Positions 17,219 to 27,270 of a DNA stretch of 64,000 nucleotides are shown piece after piece (position 1 is the stretch's first letter; each line of letters begins with the position of its first letter). Below the pieces are notes generated by a model. It made no database searches and was not told where the DNA came from. It saw only the letters and a list, made by a program, of their open reading frames with translations. Source of the stretch: an uncultured Bacteroidota bacterium (GTDB lineage: Bacteria > Bacteroidota > Bacteroidia > Bacteroidales > P3); the NCBI GenBank assembly GCA_902791695.1, contig CADAWR010000007.1, positions 1 through 64,000 of the forward strand. The letters are read 5' to 3'. The position numbers were made by a program, and so were the translations under genes.

Positions 17219-17278
17219 AGTTTGATCGTTTTTGACCACTTCTCCGTCATATATATAGAAGCCCCAAAATGTAGACTT

Positions 17279-17725
17279 ATGAAAAGGTTTGTTTTTTTAG
17301 CTGCCCTCTTTATATGGGCTATGAGCGTGAAAGCTCAGAGTTGTGAGACAATTATGTTGCCGTATTTCAACGGAGATGTGGATGCAATGAACTCGTATCC
17401 GGAAGAGAAGTTTGAGTGGCGATGCGCTTTCGGGCGCGCGGCATTCTATGTGTCGGATGCCATCCCCGCCGGTGCCGAGGTGTATTCCATCACGGCTGTG
17501 GCGGGCAAGACCGACGGCCAGCACCTGGCAGAGAACTATCAGGTGGACTTGACCACGTTGAGTTACTATGCCTACAACTTCAAGGAACTGCAGCAACAAT
17601 ATCCCAATGTCAATGTGACCATCTGTTTTACCACGCCGGCATCGGAGCATCCGTATCTGGTGTTAAGGTCAATAGACGAGATGTTCAAAATGGCAGACAG
17701 TATTGTAAACGATAAAACCAGATAG
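17279..17725 (+). CDS. Secreted protein of unknown function
   Basis: A 148-residue protein with a signal peptide (MKRFVFLAALFIWAMSVKAQ). The mature domain is alpha/beta in appearance, with Tyr-rich helices and one Cys near the mature N-terminus. The frame is open upstream to 17222, but the start at 17279 gives the signal peptide. No family is recognised. It is 2 bp from the T9SS protein that follows, so cotranscription and an envelope role are likely. Confidence 0.75.
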   Translation: MKRFVFLAALFIWAMSVKAQSCETIMLPYFNGDVDAMNSYPEEKFEWRCAFGRAAFYVSDAIPAGAEVYSITAVAGKTDGQHLAENYQVDLTTLSYYAYNFKELQQQYPNVNVTICFTTPASEHPYLVLRSIDEMFKMADSIVNDKTR

Positions 17726-17727
17726 TT

Positions 17728-20700
17728 ATGAAAAAGTATTGTTTATTATTGGCTATATTGCTTGGCTGCGCCACAGCAGTCATGTCGCAGGATATTGAGC
17801 AGTACCCGCTGGATGCCAGCACCCATGGCATGGTAATCAACAAGTCGCCTGCCGGTACCCGTATATGGTGCACAGGTGTTGACAGCGCGCACAGTGTCGG
17901 CCGCGGCTATGACTACTGGGTGACAGTGGTCGGCGACTGCACCGAACCGTATACTATGGCATTCGTTATCGAAAACCTTGACATGCGTTTCAGCGCCAGC
18001 GGCAACCCTTGTGCCGACACGTTGTTTATCTATGACGGTCTGGATACCTCGGCACCGGTTATCTGGTATGCCACAGGAAGCGTCATGATGCCGTCGGTGA
18101 CAGAGATATTTGCAAGCCCGAACAATGCTGTACAAGCCCTGACGGTGCGCATGAAGGTGTGTAACGACTGCGGCCCGTGGGATTATTCGACAGGTTCCGG
18201 TTTCCGCATGGTGGCCGACTGCCGTATGCCGTGCGAAACATTCACGCCGGTACTCGACAGTATTTTCTATAAGACCCGAAACGGTGTTGTCTATGAGGCT
18301 GGCATGATCAAGCACCTGTTCGATTACGATTCCATAAAGGCTTGGGATTCCATCTTGAACGATTCGGTTATGGTTCTGGATTCCACTCCTTTCGATGGCG
18401 TGAACCTCTGTATAGGTGATGGTGTCATCTTCACGGCACATTGTGATTACAATTACTCGACAGGATGGTACTATCCCAGCGACAACACATCGACCTTCAC
18501 ATGGTCTATGGGTAACGGCGACACGATAGAGGGGGTTGGCCTTACCAGTATCTATTATGACCTGTATTATAAAGTATCGTGCAATGAGATGATACTAAGT
18601 GTTGTTGATACAGCAGGATGTGGAGCTACCATATTACCGCAAGTAAGGGTGCGACTAGCCCAAAACCCGATGAAGACGGTGTTTACATTGAGGGATATAT
18701 GTAATCGCGACAGCCTATTGGTGAACATGGGTTATGGCGGTGATGATGCCACGCTGGTGCTCGACTCGATTAAATACGAGGACGGTGTGTCCAAGACCAA
18801 TTATAAACGAGAGTTTATCCCCGACGGACCCGCCTGTGGTACGGGTAGTTCAAACTGCTATGAGGCTTCTGTGGTATTCAACGAGTTTCCCAATGGCAGA
18901 GTTGTGACCAGCAAGGATGATATATGCTCGATATGTGTAAATTATGAGCATACATATATGGGTGACTATGACTTGGCCATCATTTGTCCCAACGGCAGTA
19001 GGGCAGTGTTGAAGTACAAAAATGCACCGTCTGGTGGCAGCAGTGGCGGACACCCCATCCCTGACGGCACCTCGGGTGGCGGAGGCCGTTACACCGGTAT
19101 TCCGTATGACACTTCTGTGGGTGGCTTGACATGGGATAGCGGATGTGATTCAACCAACAATCCTTATGGCATAGGCTGGAACTACTGTTTCTCGCGTAAT
19201 CACGAATACACTCTTGTGAACGGTCAGCCTGCTGATACCCCGAATCCAGTTGGCGCGGGTATGGCTTCAGGTCCAATGCACAGTCATACGGTGACAATGC
19301 CTCCTGTTCCGGCAGGATATATCCATGCAGGCCAGACAATTACTCAGAGTGTCAGCACTCTCGACTCGTCGAACCATGCAGATAAGGAGATGTACTACAC
19401 TCCTGCCGACGATTTCTCGCAGCTTGTCGGTTGCCCGCTCAACGGCGAATGGAGCATCCAGGTTTGCGACTTTCTCTACGCCGATAACGGCTGGGTGTTC
19501 AGCTTCAGTGTGGATATCTGCAACCTTAACACCGACGGATGCCGGTATCAGGTTGGTATCGACAGCCTGATATGGGCTCCCGATACTTCGTCGCAGTACC
19601 ATGACTATGAACTCGGCCACTACCGTGGCTTGGAGGTGCACCGTGCCAACGACATTGAGTCGTATGTCCTCACACCCGACACTGCCGGAACATTCCCCAT
19701 CATCGTGACCATCTACGACGAGTTCGGCTGCGTGTGGGACACCAACACGAGCATCACTTCCTATTGGACACCTACGCCCCATCTGGGCAACGACACGACC
19801 CTCTGCGGTGTCACCACCACGTTGCTTGACGCCACCGACCGCCACACGGCTACCGAGAACTATACCTTCCTTTGGGAGCCTTTCGGTCAGGATTCCAGTC
19901 AGATTATGACCAAGTATGAGCCGGGCAGTGACCTGACCTATATAGCCCAGGTGACAAACACTCAGAAGAGCACTGTCTGCGTAACACGCGACACTATCAA
20001 CGTCAAGCTTCGCAGCCAACCGTTCCCCAGCTTTGTGCCCATACCCTTCAGCCTTGAGGGTTGCAGCCCCTACACGCTCACTTTCGACAACAAGACCGTT
20101 AATGCCGTGTCGCACCTGTGGTTGTTCGGCGACGGCCAGTATTCGGAACAGGAAAGCCCTACGCATACATATACCGAGGGTGTGTATGACCTGAAGTACT
20201 ATGTCACGTCGGCCGACGGCTGTAAGGATTCGCTGATATTCGACAGCGTCATTGCCGTTTACGCCTCACCGAAGGCAGCCTTCGTGTGGGAACCCAACTA
20301 TCCGTCGGTGTTGCAGCCTACCATCTTGCTGACCAACACAACGGAAAATGTTAACGAGAACACCCACTTCTTTTGGGAGATGCAGTATGACAGAAACAAT
20401 CTGTTGTCGGTGCAGACACTCACCAACGACAGCCCTGTGCATGACTTCTCGACCTACGTTGAGCCTACCGACCTGGCCGGCTCCTATACTGTGCGTCTCA
20501 TAGCACGTAGCGACAATATGGCTCCCTCGGGCAACATTATTTACTGTCGAGACACCACCGAGAACACGATACTTCTCGTCAACGACTTCTTGCAGTTCCC
20601 CAATGTTGTGACGCCGAATGGTGACGGTATCAACGACAAGTTTATCATTGGCAACCTTGTAGGTGGCATGGCCTACCCGGTGAATACATTTGATGTTTAT

Positions 20701-20862
20701 AACAAATGGGGTACGCGTGTGTTCCACAAAGAGAACATAGCTGCGGAAGCGGACTTCTGGGATCCCTCGGATGTGCCGGCGGGCACTTACTTCTACCGCT
20801 TCTCGGCACGTGGCTATAACGGTAATATAGAACACAACGGTGCGGTGGAGGTTATCAAATAG
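17728..20862 (+). CDS. Large T9SS-secreted surface protein (CUB-like, P-domain-like and PKD regions)
   Basis: A 1044-residue protein with a signal peptide (cleavage near residue 20). A CUB-like region at about 60-170 includes DTLFIYDGLDTSAPV and a conserved Cys pair. A proprotein-convertase P-domain-like region at about 370-600 has Gly/Ser-rich loops and GEWSIQVCDF...DNGWVFSFSVDIC. A PKD domain at about 770-845 has HLWLFGDGQYSEQESPTHTY. The C-terminal ~95 residues match the gliding-motility-associated (CHU_C, type B) sorting domain: FPNVVTPNGDGINDKF, then FDVYNKWGTRVF and PAGTYFYRF. This tail directs export by the type IX system and attachment at the surface. Its natural ligand is unknown. 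Confidence 0.88.
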   Translation: MKKYCLLLAILLGCATAVMSQDIEQYPLDASTHGMVINKSPAGTRIWCTGVDSAHSVGRGYDYWVTVVGDCTEPYTMAFVIENLDMRFSASGNPCADTLFIYDGLDTSAPVIWYATGSVMMPSVTEIFASPNNAVQALTVRMKVCNDCGPWDYSTGSGFRMVADCRMPCETFTPVLDSIFYKTRNGVVYEAGMIKHLFDYDSIKAWDSILNDSVMVLDSTPFDGVNLCIGDGVIFTAHCDYNYSTGWYYPSDNTSTFTWSMGNGDTIEGVGLTSIYYDLYYKVSCNEMILSVVDTAGCGATILPQVRVRLAQNPMKTVFTLRDICNRDSLLVNMGYGGDDATLVLDSIKYEDGVSKTNYKREFIPDGPACGTGSSNCYEASVVFNEFPNGRVVTSKDDICSICVNYEHTYMGDYDLAIICPNGSRAVLKYKNAPSGGSSGGHPIPDGTSGGGGRYTGIPYDTSVGGLTWDSGCDSTNNPYGIGWNYCFSRNHEYTLVNGQPADTPNPVGAGMASGPMHSHTVTMPPVPAGYIHAGQTITQSVSTLDSSNHADKEMYYTPADDFSQLVGCPLNGEWSIQVCDFLYADNGWVFSFSVDICNLNTDGCRYQVGIDSLIWAPDTSSQYHDYELGHYRGLEVHRANDIESYVLTPDTAGTFPIIVTIYDEFGCVWDTNTSITSYWTPTPHLGNDTTLCGVTTTLLDATDRHTATENYTFLWEPFGQDSSQIMTKYEPGSDLTYIAQVTNTQKSTVCVTRDTINVKLRSQPFPSFVPIPFSLEGCSPYTLTFDNKTVNAVSHLWLFGDGQYSEQESPTHTYTEGVYDLKYYVTSADGCKDSLIFDSVIAVYASPKAAFVWEPNYPSVLQPTILLTNTTENVNENTHFFWEMQYDRNNLLSVQTLTNDSPVHDFSTYVEPTDLAGSYTVRLIARSDNMAPSGNIIYCRDTTENTILLVNDFLQFPNVVTPNGDGINDKFIIGNLVGGMAYPVNTFDVYNKWGTRVFHKENIAAEADFWDPSDVPAGTYFYRFSARGYNGNIEHNGAVEVIK

Positions 20863-20863
20863 C

Positions 20864-21535
20864 ATGATATCACAGAACATAGAACGAGTCAAAGCCTCAC
20901 TTCCTAAGGGAGTGGGGCTTGTGGCTGTATCTAAGCTTAAGCCTGTGGAAGACATTATGGAGGCTTACAATGCCGGGCAGCGAGCTTTCGGCGAGAACTA
21001 TGCAACTGAGTTGCGCGACAAAGCAGCCGTGCTGCCCAAGGACATAGAATGGCACTTCATAGGCCACCTGCAGGCCAAGCAAATCAAATACTACATAGAC
21101 TTTGTGAGCCTGATACATGGAGTGGACTCGGTGGAGCATCTGGAGGACGTAGATCGTGCGGCAGAAAAGGCCGGGCGTGTGGTTGACGTGTTGCTGCAGG
21201 TGCATGTGGCTCAGGAGGCGACCAAGTTTGGCTTTGCTCCGGAGGACCTTGACGAGCCCCATGAGTTGGCTCAGTTGGTGCTGCCACATGTGAGGGTGAG
21301 AGGACTGATGGGCATGGCATCGCATACTGACGACGAGGCCCGTGTGCGTGAAGACTTTCATAAAGTCAAGATGTTCTATGACAAACTAAAGGCTCTGGCC
21401 TTTGCCAACAAGCCTTATTTTGACACCATATCAATGGGCATGAGCCACGACTACAAATTGGCCGTTGCCGAGGGCAGTACACTCGTACGCATAGGTAGCA
21501 GCATATTTGGGGCAAGAGACTACAGTAAAAAGTAA
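20864..21535 (+). CDS. YggS/PLPBP-family pyridoxal phosphate homeostasis protein
   Basis: A 223-residue PLP-binding single-domain protein of the PLP homeostasis family. The PLP lysine lies in LVAVSKLKP (near residue 24). AFGENYATEL, EWHFIGHLQAKQIKYY near 63 and GLMGMASHTDD near 147 are family motifs. The end, MSMGMSHDYKLAV...LVRIGSSIFG, is typical. The start at 20864 is 2 bp after the T9SS gene stop; the longer frame to 20840 would overlap that gene. Confidence 0.93.
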   Translation: MISQNIERVKASLPKGVGLVAVSKLKPVEDIMEAYNAGQRAFGENYATELRDKAAVLPKDIEWHFIGHLQAKQIKYYIDFVSLIHGVDSVEHLEDVDRAAEKAGRVVDVLLQVHVAQEATKFGFAPEDLDEPHELAQLVLPHVRVRGLMGMASHTDDEARVREDFHKVKMFYDKLKALAFANKPYFDTISMGMSHDYKLAVAEGSTLVRIGSSIFGARDYSKK

Positions 21536-21549
21536 TAATACTCACAGTA

Positions 21550-22434
21550 ATGCAGATATTCACCAAAAGCAAACACATCGTCATGTCCTACGTGATAATC
21601 ACGCTTGGGTTGATGCTCTACACCTTTGGCTGGTCGGCGTTCATGCTGCCGATGAAGATTGTCGGTGGCGGCGTGAGCGGTATGTCGGCCATCCTTTACT
21701 ATGCTGTAGGCATACATGTGCCTATAGGTGTTCTCAACTTTATCTTTAATGCCATCCTGGTGGCAATAGGTTTCAAGATGCTGGGCTCGAAGTTCGGCGC
21801 TAACACTATCTATGGCATCATTATGTCGTCGATTTGCTTCATCCTGTGGCAGCAGGTGTTGCATGTGGATACTTGGTTCGATGTGGAGCACTTCGGCGTA
21901 TTCATGTGCGCGGTTTTGGGTGGTGCATGCTGCGGTGCCGGTATTGGCCTGAGTTTCATTATGGGTGGTAACAGTGGTGGCACGGATATCATAGCGCTTA
22001 TTGTATGCAAGCATCATAATGTATCGCCGGGACGTGTCATTATGCTCCTCGATGTGGTCATCATAGGATGTTCCTACTTTGTCAGCCATAAGATTGACAA
22101 TGTGGTCTGCGGTTATGTTGTGATGGTTGTGATGACGTATGTCCTCGATATGGTCCTCGACGGCAACAAGCAGAGCTATCAGATAATGGTCTTCTCGCAA
22201 AAGAACGAGGAGATAGCCGATACGATAACCAAGGAGGTTGGACGTGGGGCCACGTTGCTCGATGCAGAGGGATGCTACACTAAGCAGAACCAGAAGGTGT
22301 TGCTGATGATGGTGCACCGTACGGACAAACCCCATGTGATGCAGATAATCCACCGCATCGACGATAATGCCTTTATCAGTGTGAACAAGGCTCAGGGTGT
22401 CTATGGTAAGAATTTTGAAAAACTTAAACTATGA
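21550..22434 (+). CDS. YitT-family membrane protein (DUF161 + DUF2179)
   Basis: A 294-residue protein with five to six membrane segments in the first ~195 residues, including the family motif MKIVGGGVSGMSAILYY near residue 35 and MGGNSGGTDIIALIV near 137. A cytoplasmic DUF2179 domain follows at about 215-290 (HRTDKPHVMQIIHRIDDNAF). The physiological substrate of the family is not established. It overlaps rpe by 4 bp. Confidence 0.9.
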   Translation: MQIFTKSKHIVMSYVIITLGLMLYTFGWSAFMLPMKIVGGGVSGMSAILYYAVGIHVPIGVLNFIFNAILVAIGFKMLGSKFGANTIYGIIMSSICFILWQQVLHVDTWFDVEHFGVFMCAVLGGACCGAGIGLSFIMGGNSGGTDIIALIVCKHHNVSPGRVIMLLDVVIIGCSYFVSHKIDNVVCGYVVMVVMTYVLDMVLDGNKQSYQIMVFSQKNEEIADTITKEVGRGATLLDAEGCYTKQNQKVLLMMVHRTDKPHVMQIIHRIDDNAFISVNKAQGVYGKNFEKLKL

Positions 22435-23075
22435 AACTGGTATCACCCTCATTGCTCAGTGCCGATTTTGGCAATCTGCGGCGCGACATAGAGATGCTCA
22501 ACCAGAGCGAGTGTGATTGGCTGCATGTTGACGTTATGGACGGCATCTTCGTGCCCAATATATCGTTTGGCCAACCTGTAATCAAACATATCAAAAAGCA
22601 TGCGCAAAAACCGCTTGACGTGCATCTGATGATTATGGATCCAAACCGGTACATCAATGACTTCAAGGATGCGGGAGCTGATATACTCACCGTTCATTAT
22701 GAGGCTTGTACACACCTCGACCGTACTATTCATGCAATTCATGGTGCCGGTATGAAAGCCGGTGTTGTGCTTAATCCCCACACTGCGGTCTGCCTGCTTG
22801 AAGACATAGTGCAGGAATGCGATGTAGTTCTGCTTATGAGTGTCAATCCAGGTTTTGGTGGTCAGAAGTTTATAGAAAACACCTACAACAAGGTGCGACA
22901 GCTGCGTGCTCTTTGTGGCCGCAAGAATCCCCAGTGCCTCATTGAGGTCGACGGTGGTGTGAACTTGCAGAACGCATCGCTGCTTTATGAGGCTGGAGCC
23001 GATGTGCTTGTGGCAGGAAACGCTGTCTTCAAAAGCGCTGACCCGAAGCAAACAATACACGACATGAAGCAATGA
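22431..23075 (+). CDS. rpe: Ribulose-phosphate 3-epimerase
   Basis: A 214-residue TIM-barrel enzyme that interconverts ribulose-5-phosphate and xylulose-5-phosphate in the pentose phosphate pathway. Motifs are SLLSADFGNL, WLHVDVMDGIFVPNISFG (metal His and Asp) near residue 32, DVHLMI near 66, LMSVNPGFGGQKF near 138 and EVDGGV near 173. It overlaps neighbours by 4 bp on both sides, which shows tight coupling with the YitT and methyltransferase genes. Confidence 0.96.
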   Translation: MKLVSPSLLSADFGNLRRDIEMLNQSECDWLHVDVMDGIFVPNISFGQPVIKHIKKHAQKPLDVHLMIMDPNRYINDFKDAGADILTVHYEACTHLDRTIHAIHGAGMKAGVVLNPHTAVCLLEDIVQECDVVLLMSVNPGFGGQKFIENTYNKVRQLRALCGRKNPQCLIEVDGGVNLQNASLLYEAGADVLVAGNAVFKSADPKQTIHDMKQ

Positions 23076-24247
23076 CGCGTCCTCGCCTGATAATAGCCCC
23101 CGGTAAGGAGAAAGCCATTCTGCGACGCCACCCCTGGATTTTCAGTGGTGCGGTGAAGTGTATCGACGGCACTCCGAACGAAGGCGATATCGTTGATGTG
23201 GTAGCTTCCGACGGCAAATGGATGGCTGCTGGGCACTATCAGGAAGATAGCATCATTTGTAAGGTATTGTCGTTTGACACACGCGACATAGACGAAACTT
23301 TTTTCCGTGCCCGCGTTCATTCCGCTGTTGCCTATCGTGAGCGGCTCGGCTTCTTCTGCATGCAGGATACCAATGTCTTTCGTATTGTCCACGCTGAGGG
23401 CGACTACCTTCCCGGTCTGGTGTGCGACTGGTACAACGGTGTGCTTGTGATGCAAGCTCATTCTGTGGGTATGCATCGCTTATTCCCAATGCTTTTGCCT
23501 ATTTTCCAAAACGAACTTAAACCCTTCGGCATTAAGGCTATTTTTGATAAAAGTTCTGCCACTGTCCCAGGTGGTTGCAATGATGGCTACATTTGGGGTA
23601 TTACTCCCGACGAATGGGAGATTTGCGAGCACAGCAACCGTATGTTCATCAACTTCTATGAAGGCCAGAAGACAGGCTTCTTCATCGACCAGCGAGAGAA
23701 CCGTGCTCTCGTGCAGCAATTGGCCAATGGACACCGAGTGCTCAACTGTTTCGGCTACACTGGCGGTTTCTCGCTTGCAGCATTACGTGGCGGTGCTGAA
23801 TATGTGGAGACAGTAGACATCAGTCGCAAGGCTATAGAGCTTTGCAATCGCAATGTAGATCTCAACTTTGGTGCTGACGACAGGCATCATGGCACAGTTG
23901 CCGACGTGCTACAGTATCTCCAGCATAAGGATACCTTTGATTTCATCATCCTCGACCCTCCGGCTTTCGCCAAAAATCACCGTTCGCTGCAGCATGGTCT
24001 TAAAGGCTACCGATCCATCAACCAGCGCGCCCTAGAAAGCCTACCGGTGGGTGGAATGCTGATGACTTTCAGTTGTTCACAGGCGGTGTCTAAGGATGAC
24101 TTCCGCACCATGATATTCACTTCGGCAGCTCTGTCTGGCCGTCGTGTGCGTGTCGTGCGTGAGTTGCCTCATGCTATGGATCACCCTGTGAGTATCTACC
24201 ATCCTGAAGGTGAATACCTGAAGGGGTTGATGCTGCAGGTGGAATAG
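23072..24247 (+). CDS. rlmI: RlmI-family 23S rRNA (cytosine-C5) methyltransferase
   Basis: A 391-residue SAM-dependent methyltransferase with an N-terminal PUA-like domain (PGKEKAILRRHPWIFSGAV), a central GFFIDQRENR segment near residue 204, and the SAM site VLNCFGYTGGFSLAALRGG near 226. The catalytic region is FIILDPPAFAKN near 293, and FSCSQAVSKD near 330 is also present. The family methylates C1962 of 23S rRNA in E. coli. The exact target here is inferred. Confidence 0.9.
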   Translation: MTRPRLIIAPGKEKAILRRHPWIFSGAVKCIDGTPNEGDIVDVVASDGKWMAAGHYQEDSIICKVLSFDTRDIDETFFRARVHSAVAYRERLGFFCMQDTNVFRIVHAEGDYLPGLVCDWYNGVLVMQAHSVGMHRLFPMLLPIFQNELKPFGIKAIFDKSSATVPGGCNDGYIWGITPDEWEICEHSNRMFINFYEGQKTGFFIDQRENRALVQQLANGHRVLNCFGYTGGFSLAALRGGAEYVETVDISRKAIELCNRNVDLNFGADDRHHGTVADVLQYLQHKDTFDFIILDPPAFAKNHRSLQHGLKGYRSINQRALESLPVGGMLMTFSCSQAVSKDDFRTMIFTSAALSGRRVRVVRELPHAMDHPVSIYHPEGEYLKGLMLQVE

Positions 24248-24277
24248 AAAAAAGAAACAAGTTAAGATTAAAGAAAT

Positions 24278-25276
24278 ATGAAACGCAAGCTATTTATACT
24301 TACAATCGCCGCCATAATTGTTGCGGCATTCGTCGTTTCCTGCTCCAAGGAAAACACTTTTGTCCTTGACGAATGGCTCGAACTGTCGCAGGACCGTACT
24401 GAGGGCGGCTCGTTCAACCTTATGAAACAGAGCATCAAAGTGCCTGGTAGCGATGCCTCAGTGGACATTGTCTTCGTCTTGAAGGGTGAATTCGACATGG
24501 GGGCAGAAGATTTTGACTATGATGCTTTCGGCTATGAGAAACCTATGCATCATGTCATTATTTCCAATGATTTCGGTATGGCTGTTACTCCTGTCACACA
24601 GGCTCTCTATGAAGCTGTCATGGATACCAATCCTGTACGTACTTGGGCCGAGTCTAATCCCACCTTACAAGGTTTTCTGGGTCCAGATAAACCCATCGTG
24701 TGGGTCTCCTACGACGATGCTGTTGAGTTCTGTAACCGTCTCAGTGCCAAGACAGGCAAACATTTCTATCTGCCAAGTGAGGCGCAGTGGGAGTATGCCG
24801 CACGCGGTGGTCACGTTGCTTCCGGACGAACCAAATACTGTGGCAGCGATATCATTAATAAAGTAGGCTGGTATACTGATAATATTCCACTTGATACAGT
24901 TGAGTATTACACTGAAGAATATGACGAGGAAACCGGATTGGTTTACACTGATACACATCGGGTGTCTACCCGCCATATCATGCCTGTGCGTGGCAAGGAT
25001 TGCAATGTTATAGACATCTATGATATGACTGGCAATGTATGGGAATGGTGTTCCGACTATTTCTACTATTACTCAACTGAAGAGCAGACCGATCCCGTTG
25101 GACTTGATACGTTGACTTACCATGGTCAGGAATTGCACTATCATGTGTACCGTGGCGGTGCTTGGAATGCCAAAGAAATCAAATGCCGAGTAACCTATCG
25201 TTATCCACATGAGATTGCACCGGAAAACTTCACCTGCGATAGTACCATCGGTTTCCGTGTGGCTATGGAATTATAG
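24278..25276 (+). CDS. SUMF1/formylglycine-generating-enzyme-family lipoprotein
   Basis: A 332-residue lipoprotein (lipobox VVSC, Cys near 22) with an FGE-sulfatase (SUMF1) domain over about residues 55-330. It shows FVLKGEFDMGAEDFD, VTPVTQALYEAVM, LPSEAQWEYAARGG, DMTGNVWEWCSDYF and a terminal YRGGAWN...STIGFRVAM. Many Bacteroidota members (GldJ/GldK-like and others) are structural lipoproteins, not sulfatase-modifying enzymes. The catalytic Cys pair of true FGEs is not evident, so a structural or binding role is more likely. It probably belongs to the plus-strand operon that continues with folE. Confidence 0.85.
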   Translation: MKRKLFILTIAAIIVAAFVVSCSKENTFVLDEWLELSQDRTEGGSFNLMKQSIKVPGSDASVDIVFVLKGEFDMGAEDFDYDAFGYEKPMHHVIISNDFGMAVTPVTQALYEAVMDTNPVRTWAESNPTLQGFLGPDKPIVWVSYDDAVEFCNRLSAKTGKHFYLPSEAQWEYAARGGHVASGRTKYCGSDIINKVGWYTDNIPLDTVEYYTEEYDEETGLVYTDTHRVSTRHIMPVRGKDCNVIDIYDMTGNVWEWCSDYFYYYSTEEQTDPVGLDTLTYHGQELHYHVYRGGAWNAKEIKCRVTYRYPHEIAPENFTCDSTIGFRVAMEL

Positions 25277-25319
25277 AAGGAGACAATAAATGCAAGACTC
25301 GAGATACTAATAATACGAT

Positions 25320-25928
25320 ATGTCAGAATTAGGATACCAGAAAATTGACAAATACGACGAGCAGTGTGTGGCCGAGTTGGCCGAGCACTATAAAGCCATC
25401 CTTCGCCTGCTGGGCGAGGATCCTGAGCGTGAAGGGCTGCTAAAGAGCCCTGAGCGTATTGCCAAGGCTATGCTCTTCTTCACCAATGGCTACGACCTCA
25501 ATCCAGAAGATATTTTGCGCTCGGCCATGTTTCATGAGGATTACAAACAGATGGTCGTTGTCAAGGACATTGAGCTCTACTCGCTATGCGAGCATCACAT
25601 GGTGCCCTTCGTGGGCAAGGCTCATGTGGCTTATATTCCCAATGGCACAATTGTCGGACTGAGCAAAATCCCCCGTATTGTGGACGCCTATGCACGCCGT
25701 CTACAGGTACAGGAACGTCTCACAAAGCAGATTAAGGACTGCATACAGAATACCCTCAATCCACTTGGTGTTGCTGTTGTAATTGAGGCACAGCACATGT
25801 GTATGAGCATGCGCGGTGTGCAAAAGCAGAACTCCGTGACCACCACCTCCGACTTTACCGGCGCTTTCATGAAAGATCCCAAGACCCGCGAGGAGTTCAT
25901 GAACATCATCGGCATGAAACTGCATTGA
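25320..25928 (+). CDS. folE: GTP cyclohydrolase I
   Basis: A 202-residue enzyme that converts GTP to 7,8-dihydroneopterin triphosphate, the first step of tetrahydrofolate synthesis. The zinc and catalytic motif [20 protein letters not shown] (near residue 85), [20 protein letters not shown] near 115, [10 protein letters not shown] near 160 (second zinc ligand) and the C-terminal TREEFMNII are complete. Length is normal. Confidence 0.97.
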   Translation: MSELGYQKIDKYDEQCVAELAEHYKAILRLLGEDPEREGLLKSPERIAKAMLFFTNGYDLNPEDILRSAMFHEDYKQMVVVKDIELYSLCEHHMVPFVGKAHVAYIPNGTIVGLSKIPRIVDAYARRLQVQERLTKQIKDCIQNTLNPLGVAVVIEAQHMCMSMRGVQKQNSVTTTSDFTGAFMKDPKTREEFMNIIGMKLH

Positions 25929-25945
25929 TTTAGTAATTTAGACAT

Positions 25946-26596
25946 ATGAGAAAACTCTCTTTTATATTGTTTTTCTTTTCATTATTGTCTTTCGGTGCAA
26001 ATGCGCAGATTACCCACGCTTCGCAAGGCCGTCTTGATGAGAATGCCACCGAAGTACTTAAGAAGGCCGCGGCGCGTTTCGACAAGAACGTGAGTTTTAC
26101 GGTCACCATGACGGTGCTTGACAGCAAGAAACAGGAAAAAGCCCACCAGAGCGCTCAGGTGCGCTACAACAAAGGGAAATACCGCCTCACACTGCCTGAC
26201 CAGGAGCTTATATGCGACGGAACTACAGTGTGGCATTGGAACAAAACTGCCAAGGAAGTTACGATAAACAACATGGTGGACGATGATATTGACCTGTTAA
26301 ATCCTGGCCGCTTGTTGGCGGGCTATGGCAAGAGTTTCAAGGCCAAGTATATCCGCACCGATGATGATGGCACTGCCATTGTGGACCTCCAGCCGCGCTC
26401 CACGCGCAGTTTCCACAAGATACGCCTCTTCATCAATGAGGAGGACGGGCTGCTGCGTCGCATGGAGGTGCATAAATACGACTCAGGACGCGAGAATTAT
26501 GACATCACTGACTTCAAACGTGCCTCCAATGCCGCATCGCAGTTTACCTTCGACACTGCCAAGCACCCTGATGTTGAAGTAATAGACATGCGATGA
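25946..26596 (+). CDS. LolA-like periplasmic outer-membrane lipoprotein carrier
   Basis: A 216-residue protein with a signal peptide ending ANAQ near residue 21 and a LolA-like half-barrel. Segments are VSFTVTMTVLDSKKQ, YRLTLPDQELICDGTTVWHW, and a C-terminal TDFKRASNAASQFTFD. Proteins of this Bacteroidota group are taken to carry lipoproteins or lipids across the periplasm. The start codon is 18 bp after folE, and the end overlaps tsaB by 4 bp. Confidence 0.85.
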   Translation: MRKLSFILFFFSLLSFGANAQITHASQGRLDENATEVLKKAAARFDKNVSFTVTMTVLDSKKQEKAHQSAQVRYNKGKYRLTLPDQELICDGTTVWHWNKTAKEVTINNMVDDDIDLLNPGRLLAGYGKSFKAKYIRTDDDGTAIVDLQPRSTRSFHKIRLFINEEDGLLRRMEVHKYDSGRENYDITDFKRASNAASQFTFDTAKHPDVEVIDMR

Positions 26597-27270
26597 AGAT
26601 ACTGCTTATTGAGACTGCTACGCGTGTTTGTTCGGCGGCAATGTCTGTCGACGGCACTGTTACATTGCTCCGCGAGTGTTGCGATGCCGACGCTCACTCC
26701 ACACGCTTGCCACTTTTCCTCAAGGAATTGACCGATGCAGTCCGGCCTGATGCTGTATGTGTCTCATCTGGTCCCGGCAGCTACACCGGCTTGCGCATAG
26801 GTGTAAGCTCTGCCAAAGGTCTCTGCTACGGCTACGGTATACCTCTGCTTTCTGTACCCACACTGCTATCCATGGCAGCGCTCTACTATGCTCAGCATCC
26901 CGAGTACAAGGGACTTGTATGCCCGATGATTGACGCACGCCGCATGGAGTGTTATACAATGATTGTCGACCCTCAGCTTGCTGTGCTGCGCGATACACAG
27001 GCCGATGTAATTGCCGAGGGTTTTTACGACATGTGGCTCAATAATGGCAAGGTGACCTTCATAGGTGACGGCGCCGCCAAGACGCGTCCTCTGCTTGGCT
27101 CTAATGCCAATGCTCTCTATGACGACGCCTTCACTGTCTCTGCCAGTGGTATGGCGCAGCTTGCCGAGCAGCGTATCGCCGCCGGCAAGGTCGAGGATGT
27201 TGCCTATTTCGAGCCCTTCTATCTCAAGGATTTCGTCGCCAAGAAAAGCGTTGTTCACGGACTTAGGTAA
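26593..27270 (+). CDS. tsaB: tRNA threonylcarbamoyladenosine biosynthesis protein TsaB
   Basis: A 225-residue ASKHA-fold scaffold of the t6A-forming TsaBDE complex. Features are LIETATRVCSAAMSVDG at the N-terminus, VSSGPGSYTGLRIGVSSAKG near residue 57 and MIDARRMECYT near 115. TsaD and TsaE are elsewhere. The gene overlaps the lolA-like gene by 4 bp and the permease by 1 bp (TAATG). Confidence 0.93.
   Translation: MKILLIETATRVCSAAMSVDGTVTLLRECCDADAHSTRLPLFLKELTDAVRPDAVCVSSGPGSYTGLRIGVSSAKGLCYGYGIPLLSVPTLLSMAALYYAQHPEYKGLVCPMIDARRMECYTMIVDPQLAVLRDTQADVIAEGFYDMWLNNGKVTFIGDGAAKTRPLLGSNANALYDDAFTVSASGMAQLAEQRIAAGKVEDVAYFEPFYLKDFVAKKSVVHGLR

Noticed and set aside
25277-25319. Tetrahydrofolate riboswitch upstream of folE
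   Set aside because: The 43-bp gap is too short and shows no structure.
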